NCBI GenBank assembly: GCA_050116035.1
Contig: JASFPJ010000220.1
Coordinates: forward strand, 1 to 5,982
Length of the DNA stretch: 5,982 nt
From: SOIA01 sp050116035
GTDB lineage: Bacteria > Acidobacteriota > Aminicenantia > Aminicenantales > Aminicenantaceae
Direction: 5' to 3'
In this document: in pieces, positions 1 to 5,406 of the stretch
Layout of the letters: each line of letters begins with the position of its first letter
Numbering within the stretch: position 1 is the stretch's first letter
Program-made: the position numbers and the translations under genes
The notes under the pieces: model-generated
Told to the model about the DNA's origin: nothing
The model's input: the letters and a program-made list of their open reading frames with translations, nothing else
Databases searched by the model: none

Positions 1-390
1 TTTAAAGATTCCTTTCCTGTTCAGAAACCGCGTCAATCCTGCATGATGCCAGAATATCTCAAACGCATCGCGAATATCTTTGAATTTCGGGATCATTTCC
101 TTGAGATTATCTCTCCCGCGCTTTGTTAAGAGAGAATAGAGTATATGCCAGATGAGGTTGAGGATCATCACGACAGCGGCCACGCGATGGACAATTCCCC
201 TGATGTAGAAGCTCTGTTCTAATGAGAAGAGTGGTTTCAGGATTTTGATATCATGCAGAAAGACGGGGAGCCCGGTGACTATCAAAACGAAAAAAGTGCC
301 GATGAGAAGAAAATGCTGAATCCGCTCAGTGAGATTCATCCGCAAAAAGATTTCATCGTCTTTGATGAGTGATGTATTTTCTTTCTTCAA
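1..390 (-). CDS. b-type membrane cytochrome (cytochrome b/b6-domain, formate dehydrogenase gamma-like), 3' end cut by window edge
   Basis: Partial gene: the first 130 codons are here and the rest lies beyond the left edge. The frame is open to base 1. I chose the TTG at 390-388: it overlaps the stop of the upstream cytochrome (TTGA), and GAGGAG (400-405) sits 9 bases before it. The first in-frame ATG (339-337, residue 18) has no such site. Visible features are an N-terminal 'ERIQH' (His26) opening a hydrophobic helix (about 27-45) that contains 'VTGLP', then a second helix (about 65-88) with His68 and His82. The 'RIQH...TG.P' opening and histidines inside helices are typical of the cytochrome b subunits of formate dehydrogenase, thiosulfate reductase and hydrogenase, which bind two b hemes and exchange electrons with the quinone pool. 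Directly behind an eleven-heme cytochrome, it probably forms the quinone-reactive membrane anchor for that protein (inference). The substrate is unknown. Confidence 0.85.
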   Translation of the reverse strand, partial: MKKENTSLIKDDEIFLRMNLTERIQHFLLIGTFFVLIVTGLPVFLHDIKILKPLFSLEQSFYIRGIVHRVAAVVMILNLIWHILYSLLTKRGRDNLKEMIPKFKDIRDAFEIFWHHAGLTRFLNRKGIFK

Positions 391-1613
391 GCTTTTTTTC
401 TCCTCAGAACCACTCTGTGCAGAATATCTACACTGATGAAAGCGAGAAACACGAAGACGATACCGACGATCAAGATGATATAGAAAGTCTTCACAAAGTA
501 AGCCCATTTATTTGTTGCTTTTTCAGAGACGACATGAATTTTTCCCTTTGCGAAATTCGCTCCGGCTCCTGGATGACAGTTTCCGCATGTTTCTGGCAGA
601 TTATCAGGATGGATCATCGATTTTGAATCGGTGGATGGACGGATATCATGGAAACCATGACAACTGGCACAATTCGCCACGCGAGTTTCTCCGAACTTGG
701 AAGCCGTTCCATGAAAGGAATTGGTATAGGTTTTCAACCGGGCTGTGATAAAGCCATACTGGCGGGATAAGGCTTCATCGTCGTGGCAGCGTGAGCACAC
801 TTCGGCCACTTTTGTTGTGTACACGGTGGAATTCAGGTCCTGTGGAGATGTGATGTCGTGCTCACTGTGGCAATCGGTGCAGACGGGGATGTCGTTGAAT
901 CCTTCAACATAACCTTTCCCATGGACACCTTCAAGGTAATCTCGTTCGATCCCCACATGGCATGTGCCGCAGGTTTGAATGATGTTCTTCCTGGAAACGA
1001 GAGATTCCGGGTCGTGGACATGACGCACATCATGGGCTCCATGGCAGTTGCTGCAGTTCGAAGAGGTGGCCAAGCCTGCTTTTTCCAGTCCTTTATAATG
1101 GATGCTCATCTCATATCGTTTGATGAATTCTTCGCCTCTTTCAGTCTGGACCTTTTCCAGGTGGCATGCTTCGCAAGTGCGAGGGAGGTTGAGAGGAAAA
1201 ACCCGGGAATCGTAATCCTCCTTACTTTTTATGTCATGCGTTCCGTGGCAGTCTTTGCAGCTTACAGCACAGCAGTCTTCTTCTGGATTGGCCTGGCTGT
1301 GAATGCTTTTCTGGAATTCTTCATAAGCCTTATCATGGCATGTTCGACATGTAACAGGTTCTAACTTTTCGGCGTGGGGGAAATCCTCAAAGCCCGAAAG
1401 ATCCGCATGACAGTCTGTGCATGAGAAGCCTGCTTCTCCGTGTATGGAGGAGAGGTATTGTGTATAGTCGACATAGAGTGATTTTTGATCATCTGTCTTA
1501 AGGTCTGGATCCTCATGGCATATCATGCAGTCTTCGTTTGTCTGAGCAGCGAGCAGAGATGTGAAAGTAATGCTCAGGAAAAGAATAAATAATGGAATTT
1601 TCAAGAATTTCAT
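387..1613 (-). CDS. Eleven-heme cytochrome c with C-terminal membrane anchor
   Basis: The protein is 408 aa. It has a signal peptide (about 1-23, ending LLAA before Q) and eleven CXXCH motifs starting at Cys 29, 65, 89, 119, 147, 187, 215, 245, 273, 315 and 343. A transmembrane helix follows (about 371-393) with a basic tail, so the heme domain should lie in the periplasm. Four internal units repeat with fixed geometry: an 'S/V-x-H'-type histidine (105, 172, 231, 301), a CXXCH followed by G/S-x-H-D-I/V 14-15 residues later, and a second CXXCH exactly 28 residues after the first. The histidines are likely distal heme ligands. It belongs broadly to the cytochrome c3/multiheme superfamily; I do not recognise a named member. 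Cys114-Cys115 next to the fourth heme are extra cysteines. The start has only a weak, distant GGAGAG (1626-1631, 12-base spacer). It is probably the periplasmic partner of the downstream b-type cytochrome, carrying electrons between the quinone pool and an unknown partner (inference). Confidence 0.93.
   Translation of the reverse strand: MKFLKIPLFILFLSITFTSLLAAQTNEDCMICHEDPDLKTDDQKSLYVDYTQYLSSIHGEAGFSCTDCHADLSGFEDFPHAEKLEPVTCRTCHDKAYEEFQKSIHSQANPEEDCCAVSCKDCHGTHDIKSKEDYDSRVFPLNLPRTCEACHLEKVQTERGEEFIKRYEMSIHYKGLEKAGLATSSNCSNCHGAHDVRHVHDPESLVSRKNIIQTCGTCHVGIERDYLEGVHGKGYVEGFNDIPVCTDCHSEHDITSPQDLNSTVYTTKVAEVCSRCHDDEALSRQYGFITARLKTYTNSFHGTASKFGETRVANCASCHGFHDIRPSTDSKSMIHPDNLPETCGNCHPGAGANFAKGKIHVVSEKATNKWAYFVKTFYIILIVGIVFVFLAFISVDILHRVVLRRKKA
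400..405 (-). promoter_or_regulatory. Ribosome binding site for the TTG-started b-type cytochrome
   Basis: The minus strand reads GAGGAG, then 9 bases, then TTG. The site lies inside the last codons of the eleven-heme cytochrome gene. It is the evidence for the non-ATG start at 390 and for translational coupling of the two genes. Confidence 0.65.
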
Positions 1614-1634
1614 GTGCTTTTTTTGCTCTCCATC

Positions 1635-1649
1635 ATACTCTTTGAGTAT
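1635..1649. repeat. Perfect 6-bp hairpin with 3-base loop near the eleven-heme gene start
   Basis: ATACTC-TTT-GAGTAT is an exact inverted repeat. It sits a few bases upstream of the weak GGAGAG site of the 1613 gene. It could be an mRNA hairpin or a small operator half-site pair. The stem is AT-rich and weak. Confidence 0.4.
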
Positions 1650-1710
1650 TAAAATCTATAGAGGACATCTTCCGTTTCCGTTGCCTTGATCCAAATATAT
1701 TTTACTGATA

Positions 1711-1764
1711 AAGAATCCGCTTTATATCGGCAACCTCGATCTCTTTGATGAGCGACGGATTCTT
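1711..1764. repeat. 9-bp inverted repeat in the intergenic gap
   Basis: AAGAATCCG (1711-1719) and CGGATTCTT (1756-1764) are exact reverse complements separated by 36 bases. The interior has weak further pairing (ATCG/CGAT around 1727-1740 and CTC/GAG at 1741-1752). No T-run follows on the minus strand, so it is not an obvious terminator. A structured 5' leader or protein-binding site is possible. Confidence 0.4.
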
Positions 1765-1833
1765 ATTATGGATTTTATTGGTTTATGACTTTGAAATTCT
1801 TCTACTCAGTCAGATTGAAAAAAATTATTGTCC

Positions 1834-2361
1834 TCACTCCTTTTCAGGAACAGGATGTTTTATCTTTGCCCACTTCACATCAAAATCAAATGGTTTCCCG
1901 TGGGCATTTTCATGACAGGATAAACATTGTTTTTTTATCGCTTCAGGAGAATCATAGACGATCAGGCCGTTTTTCACAGATTCTTCCCGGTTTTTCATGA
2001 TGCTCAGTTTTTTATAGACGCTGCCCGGGCCGTGGCACACTTCACAAGTGACTCCCTCTTCTTTGAGTTCTGCGGCTTTTTCAAAAAGAGGACCATGACA
2101 GTTCAGGCATTGTGGACTCTCAGCGGGTGGAGTTTCAACTCCAGCTTCCTTTGCCACTTGGATAGCTTCTTCCGAAGTTAATGCCCCAAAGGATTTGGAG
2201 TGAGTGCTTTCTTCCCAGATGGGGAATTGTTTTCCCTGTTTTTCACTCTTGTGGCAGATTTTGCACTTTGCTGCACCGACATAAGTGAATTCCTGGCTAA
2301 AGAGCGTCACAAGTAATGATAAGGTCGTTAATACAATCAAGATTAGTAGGATTTTCTTCAT
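1834..2361 (-). CDS. Tetraheme cytochrome c554-family protein
   Basis: The protein is 175 aa. It has a hydrophobic signal sequence (about 1-22, no lipobox Cys) and four CXXCH motifs starting at Cys 33, 85, 106 and 146. The third lies in 'EGVTCEVCHGPGS', the hallmark of the cytochrome c554/c-prime family; 'YVGAAKCKICH' and 'STHSKSF' are also typical. His54, His154 and His169 (in 'KIKHP') are candidate axial ligands. Known family members are small periplasmic electron carriers, the namesake accepting electrons from hydroxylamine oxidoreductase; no such enzyme is visible here. There is no membrane anchor after the signal peptide, so it is probably a soluble shuttle between membrane complexes (inference). 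It is the first gene after a strong promoter (2389-2417) and has the best ribosome binding site in the window, suggesting high expression. The start ATG at 2361 is secure. Confidence 0.93.
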   Translation of the reverse strand: MKKILLILIVLTTLSLLVTLFSQEFTYVGAAKCKICHKSEKQGKQFPIWEESTHSKSFGALTSEEAIQVAKEAGVETPPAESPQCLNCHGPLFEKAAELKEEGVTCEVCHGPGSVYKKLSIMKNREESVKNGLIVYDSPEAIKKQCLSCHENAHGKPFDFDVKWAKIKHPVPEKE

Positions 2362-2366
2362 CTGAT

Positions 2367-2373
2367 CCTCCTT
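2367..2373 (-). promoter_or_regulatory. Strong Shine-Dalgarno site of the c554-like gene
   Basis: The minus strand reads AAGGAGG, then 5 bases, then the ATG at 2361. It is the closest match to consensus in the window and fixes the start codon. Confidence 0.85.
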
Positions 2374-2388
2374 GATTAGCTAAATTGT

Positions 2389-2417
2389 ATGATAATTTAC
2401 CACACCGAATAAGTCAA
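2389..2417 (-). promoter_or_regulatory. Predicted sigma70-type promoter for the c554-like gene
   Basis: On the minus strand the -35 element is TTGACT (2417-2412) and the -10 element is TATCAT (2394-2389). The spacer is exactly 17 bases and each hexamer matches consensus at 5 of 6 positions. Transcription would start near 2382, giving a leader of about 20 bases that holds the Shine-Dalgarno site. An A/T-rich stretch upstream (2418-2450) could act as an UP element. This separates the c554-like gene and those after it from the bc-type operon. Confidence 0.75.
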
Positions 2418-2425
2418 TATTTTTT

Positions 2426-2440
2426 CTATAGAAATTATAG
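2426..2440. repeat. Short AT palindrome just upstream of the -35 element
   Basis: CTATA-GAAAT-TATAG is a 5-bp perfect inverted repeat flanked by T-runs. It ends 8 bases upstream of the predicted -35 box. It may be an activator or operator site, or simply part of an A/T-rich UP element. Confidence 0.3.
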
Positions 2441-2553
2441 TTTTTCTCGTAATAAAATCAGCCCTGACGGAAGCATAGATGCTTTTTATCCTATGAAAAA
2501 TTAAGAACAAAGTAGAAAAAGAAAAACTATTGAGCCTTTTGCTTTTTTATCGC

Positions 2554-2586
2554 GAGATAACGTCTGCGGAGCATTGCGCTTATCTC
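2554..2586. repeat. 7-bp inverted repeat downstream of the nine-heme gene
   Basis: GAGATAA (2554-2560) and TTATCTC (2580-2586) are exact reverse complements. A further 3-bp GCG/CGC pairing is possible inside, with a 5-base bulge. It lies about 60 bases past the stop of the nine-heme gene on the minus strand. It may stabilise the 3' end of the operon transcript; no U-run follows directly. Confidence 0.35.
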
Positions 2587-2645
2587 TATTATGGGCGAAA
2601 AGACCTGGTTTTTTAGGGGATAAATAAAAAATTTGTTTGAGACGT

Positions 2646-3911
2646 TCATTTGGCCGGAATCTTTTTTTCGATTAGTTTGATTTTTAGGAATAGAGCGACA
2701 ACTAAAAGGAAAATGAAACATGTTGCAATGATAAGTCCTGCCTTTCTGAATTTGGCTTCTCTGAGTGCTTCTTCTCCAGCCATCGTCACTTCAGTCACGA
2801 CTGATTCTCCTTCCTTGATTTTTTCTGTAATTTTTTCGAGAGAAAAGCTGTGAGTGAGATTCCGGACCATGATAAGTGCTGTATGCGCTTCTGTCAGTTT
2901 GAATTTGGGCTCACTGACTTCTACTCCTTGTCTGTCTGCTTGTTCCAGAAGGATTTCGGCCTGGTCGATTCTTCCGATGAATGCGCCAAGCTTTTCCTTT
3001 ATCTGCGAGGCCACAATGTATGGCTTGGAATCAGGATCGTGACATTGGATGCAGATCGCCTTTTCCCCTGTTCCAAGCATTTCATCAGAGGGTGGAAGAA
3101 TTTTGTGATTGCCGTGGCAGGCTTCGCACTCGGATATTTCCATTTCCTCGAATGCTGTTTTATGGGGACTTTGAGAAAAGAGCTCTCCTGTACTGGGATG
3201 GCATTGACGGCAGACATAAGAAATGGAGTTAATTTCAGGAGGGACGGCCCCGTGGTTTCCGTGGCAGTCGTTGCAGACAGGAGCGGAGAGGTCTTTTTTT
3301 TCGTAGAGCGCATGGGCGTGGACGCTTTGTTTGTAGTCTTCCATTTGATTTATGGGGATTCTGTAGCCTTTCATGTAGTCTTTATCCGAATGGCATCGAC
3401 TGCAGGTTTCAGAGATGTTCCAGGGAAATGTCCAGGATTTGGGATGGTTCGCCGCGAGAATACCATGGCTTCCATGGCAGTCAGTGCACACAGCGACTTT
3501 TGTATCCCCACTTTTAAGAAGCTGACCGTGTTGGCTTGTCCAGTATATGTCTAGCTGGTCGACTCTGAGGCTTGGGTTGAAACGTCTCATATAGCTGGAG
3601 TCTGAATGGCAAGAGGCACAGAATTCAGGAATATTCCTTCTCAGAGGCGAACCTTTAAATGTTGTGTCTTTGGCCAGCCCGACCTCTTCTTCTGCAGGAT
3701 TCCCTCCGTGACAGTCACTACAGCTCAAGCCGAATTTTTGATGGACATCCAGTTTAAATGCTTCAACAGGAGCCGCGAGTTCATCTCCCATTAGTTCGTG
3801 GCAATCGATGCAGCTACTGCTCTGGGCAAGAGATAGAGTGGGATAAAACAAAATAATCATGGCGAGGATTATAAATTGGAAGAAATTTTCTCTATTCTTC
3901 AGTTTTTTCAT
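2646..3911 (-). CDS. Nine-heme cytochrome c with helical C-terminal domain and membrane anchor (bc-complex-associated)
   Basis: The protein is 421 aa. It has a signal peptide (about 1-29, ending SLA before Q) and nine CXXCH motifs starting at Cys 34, 64, 98, 142, 170, 213, 234, 262 and 287. A heme-free, charged helical region follows (about 299-388), then a transmembrane helix (about 390-409) with a lysine-rich tail. His57, His128, His198 and His250, in 'x-x-H' contexts before CXXCH motifs, are likely distal ligands. The unit His128/Cys142/Cys170 has the same 14 and 28 residue spacings as the repeats of the eleven-heme protein. The ATG lies 4 bases after the cytochrome b stop with no clear Shine-Dalgarno site, implying translational coupling. 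Being last in an operon with cytochrome b and a Rieske-family protein, it most likely replaces cytochrome c1 as electron exit or entry module of a quinol-oxidising complex in the periplasm (inference). I know no gene name for it. Confidence 0.92.
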   Translation of the reverse strand: MKKLKNRENFFQFIILAMIILFYPTLSLAQSSSCIDCHELMGDELAAPVEAFKLDVHQKFGLSCSDCHGGNPAEEEVGLAKDTTFKGSPLRRNIPEFCASCHSDSSYMRRFNPSLRVDQLDIYWTSQHGQLLKSGDTKVAVCTDCHGSHGILAANHPKSWTFPWNISETCSRCHSDKDYMKGYRIPINQMEDYKQSVHAHALYEKKDLSAPVCNDCHGNHGAVPPEINSISYVCRQCHPSTGELFSQSPHKTAFEEMEISECEACHGNHKILPPSDEMLGTGEKAICIQCHDPDSKPYIVASQIKEKLGAFIGRIDQAEILLEQADRQGVEVSEPKFKLTEAHTALIMVRNLTHSFSLEKITEKIKEGESVVTEVTMAGEEALREAKFRKAGLIIATCFIFLLVVALFLKIKLIEKKIPAK

Positions 3912-3915
3912 GTTT

Positions 3916-4995
3916 CTATAATCTGGGATGAAGGTATGTTAAAGCCGTCATTAGGATTATGTAGAGTAAGATAATAAACCCGATTAGAGAGATGACCGGG
4001 CTTTTCTTTTCTTTCACAGCGTTTCTATCCAGAAAGGGAACCAGCAACCACAGGAGTCCACCGACCATAAACCCGAGAATGGCCAGGATTTCTCCTTCAA
4101 CGAAAAGAACATGAGAGGGCATGATTTTAAGAGTTGTGAACATGAAGGTGAAATACCATTCTGGTTTAATCCCCAGGGGAGTGGCTGCAAAAGGATCGGC
4201 TTTTTGTCCGATTTCCCATGGAAAAAAGACACATAGGACGCCGATGAGTGCAAGAATAATCATCCAGCCCAGAGAATCTTTCAAGATAAAATTCGGGAAA
4301 AAGGGGACCTCTTTAATTTTCTTTTCAGATAAGCCGATTGGCTTACTCATCCCTAAAGTCTGGACCAGGATGATATGAGCGCCCATGATTATCACTGTCA
4401 AGAAAGGGAGAATCGCCACATGAAACCAGAAAAAGCGCGGGAGAGTGGCTCCGGAGATTTCCGGTCCTCCAAGGATGAAGGCCTTAATTGATTTCCCTAT
4501 CAGCGGAAATGTGCCCGCAATATCCGTTCCCACTCGAGTGGCAAAAAAGGCGAGTTCATTCCAGGGCAGTAGATATCCACTGAAGCCAAAGGCCAGAAAG
4601 ATCAGGAGAAGAAAAAATCCAGTGATCCAGGTCAACTCCCGCGGGGGACGGTAGGCCTTCATAAAGAATGAGCTGAACATGTGGATAAAGATGGCCCCGA
4701 CCAGAATATTCGCTGTCCAGCTGTGTACCGAGCGAATCAGCCATCCAAACTTGACCTTACTCATGATTGTGTGAACACTCTCATAAGCGGAATCGACCGA
4801 AGGCGAGTAGTACAACAGAAGAAGAATTCCGGTGATGACTTGAATGATAAAGAGAAAAAGGCATATCCCTCCGAAATAATACCAGAAAGAATGTTTGTGC
4901 TCCGGGACCTTCTTTTTTTTGGCGAATTGAGCGATTTCAGAGAGTAAGAAGCGCGAATCCAGGTAGGCGACGGTGTTTTTTATGAAATTTTTCAT
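3916..4995 (-). CDS. Cytochrome b of a bc/b6f-type quinol:cytochrome c oxidoreductase
   Basis: The protein is 359 aa, an N-terminal b6-like half fused to a subunit IV-like half, as in full-length bacterial cytochrome b. Heme b ligands are His91 ('RSVHSW') and His105 ('FIHMF') in helix B, and His192 ('FWFHV') and His207 ('GAHII') in helix D. The 14 and 15 residue spacings are those of b6. Other family marks are 'FGWLIRSVH', 'RPPRELTW', 'SGYLLPWNELAF' and the quinol-oxidation-site PEWY (278-281) preceded by 'ATPLGIK'. The position equivalent to the b6 cysteine that binds the extra heme c is Tyr40; Cys45 lies five residues further on. The protein sits in the cytoplasmic membrane and should oxidise menaquinol or ubiquinol, or run in reverse. 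It starts 3 bases after the Rieske stop, with only a weak AGAG upstream. All key residues appear intact. Confidence 0.97.
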   Translation of the reverse strand: MKNFIKNTVAYLDSRFLLSEIAQFAKKKKVPEHKHSFWYYFGGICLFLFIIQVITGILLLLYYSPSVDSAYESVHTIMSKVKFGWLIRSVHSWTANILVGAIFIHMFSSFFMKAYRPPRELTWITGFFLLLIFLAFGFSGYLLPWNELAFFATRVGTDIAGTFPLIGKSIKAFILGGPEISGATLPRFFWFHVAILPFLTVIIMGAHIILVQTLGMSKPIGLSEKKIKEVPFFPNFILKDSLGWMIILALIGVLCVFFPWEIGQKADPFAATPLGIKPEWYFTFMFTTLKIMPSHVLFVEGEILAILGFMVGGLLWLLVPFLDRNAVKEKKSPVISLIGFIILLYIILMTALTYLHPRL

Positions 4996-4998
4996 CGA

Positions 4999-5406
4999 TT
5001 ATTCTCTAGACACCATGATTTCTTCACCAGCAATTTCCACTTTAAACGCTTCCAAAGGAGATGGAGGCGGTCCTGATATCACTTTCCCGTTCAAGTCAAA
5101 CCGTCCGTTATGACATGGGCAGAGAATCGTTTCTGTATCGCTTTCATAAAGGACATTACAGGCAGCGGAGAATGCTCTGAGCTCTCCGTCGATTGTGTTG
5201 ATGAGAATCCCGGGTGTCGTACCGAATTTAAAGATTTTATAGGAATTGGGAGCGAGTTCGCCAACTCTAGCCGCTGTTACTTTATTTACGATGGCTTCAA
5301 TGCGCTTTGAAGGGAGGATATAGCGGATAACAGGATAAAGAAAGGAGACGACTGTTCCTGTCAGGCTGACTCCCAGAAAAATGTCAATGAATTTCCTTCT
5401 ATTCAT
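4999..5406 (-). CDS. Rieske-family protein with a defective or atypical cluster-binding box
   Basis: The protein is 135 aa. The N-terminus has a twin-arginine motif (NRRKF) and one uncleaved hydrophobic helix (about 9-30), the usual Tat-dependent signal anchor of Rieske proteins. The second cluster box is present: Cys96-Pro-Cys98-His99 followed by 'NGRFDLNGK' and the proline-rich 'SGPPPSPLE' loop (111-119). The first box, normally C-T-H-L-x-C, reads 'SAAC' (Cys83) followed directly by 'NVLYESD'. The His ligand and the cysteine that forms the disulfide with Cys98 are missing. Flanking sequence aligns with normal Rieske proteins if five residues after Cys83 are deleted, and the reading frame is otherwise open. 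It lies between a multiheme cytochrome gene (8-base overlap) and cytochrome b, so by position it is the iron-sulfur subunit of this bc-type complex. Whether it holds a 2Fe-2S cluster is doubtful. Sequencing or assembly error cannot be excluded from the window. Confidence 0.88.
   Translation of the reverse strand: MNRRKFIDIFLGVSLTGTVVSFLYPVIRYILPSKRIEAIVNKVTAARVGELAPNSYKIFKFGTTPGILINTIDGELRAFSAACNVLYESDTETILCPCHNGRFDLNGKVISGPPPSPLEAFKVEIAGEEIMVSRE

Larger units (their letters stand above)
1614..1833. other. Non-coding gap between the c554-like and eleven-heme cytochrome genes
   Basis: These 220 bases contain no credible gene. There is a 9-bp inverted repeat with a 36-base interior (1711-1764) and a short perfect hairpin (1635-1649) just before the ribosome binding region of the next gene. 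I see no run of T following a GC-rich stem on the minus strand, so no clear intrinsic terminator. I see no convincing promoter either; TTGCCG, 17 bases, TATCAG on the minus strand is a weak candidate only. A 22-codon stop-to-stop stretch on the minus strand reads as plausible protein but has no start codon. Whether transcription passes through from the promoter at about 2400 cannot be decided from sequence. Confidence 0.6.
2362..2645. other. Non-coding gap between the bc-type operon and the c554 unit
   Basis: These 284 A/T-rich bases contain no credible gene. From the operon side they hold an A/T stem TTTTTTA/TAAAAAA (2609-2631), a 7-bp inverted repeat (2554-2586), a small hairpin (2471-2484), and then the promoter and ribosome binding site described separately. 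No stem is followed by a clean U-run on the minus strand, so the end of the upstream transcript is not identified; a T-rich stretch of the minus strand (2516-2526) lies downstream of the 2554-2586 repeat but too far from it for a standard terminator. Confidence 0.6.

Noticed and set aside
1..339. ATG at 339-337 as the start of the b-type cytochrome
   Set aside because: No Shine-Dalgarno site precedes it, while the TTG at 390 has GAGGAG at a good distance and overlaps the upstream stop.
858..1364. Plus-strand open frame (168 codons) opposite the eleven-heme cytochrome
   Set aside because: It is antisense to a well-supported gene, has no recognisable product, and is explained by the same codon-shadow effect.
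1686..1699. FNR-like site (TTGAT-N4-ATATA) upstream of the eleven-heme gene
   Set aside because: Only one half-site matches; the other matches 3 of 5 positions, too weak in A/T-rich DNA.
1714..1785. 22-codon stop-to-stop minus-strand stretch that reads like protein, as a gene remnant
   Set aside because: It is very short, has no start codon or ribosome site, and coincides with the inverted repeat, so chance is the simpler explanation.
2471..2487. Hairpin AAGCA-TAGA-TGCTT followed by T-run as an intrinsic terminator
   Set aside because: The T-run follows the stem only on the plus strand, where no gene is transcribed, and the stem is weak.
2527..2721. Minus-strand 64-codon open frame spanning the end of the nine-heme gene
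   Set aside because: It overlaps the real gene in another frame, runs into A/T-rich non-coding DNA and has no recognisable features.
2850..3554. Long plus-strand open frame (234 codons) opposite the nine-heme cytochrome
   Set aside because: It is antisense to a clearly real gene with nine CXXCH motifs and has no recognisable domain. Its cysteine and histidine pattern is what reverse reading of CXXCH codons produces.
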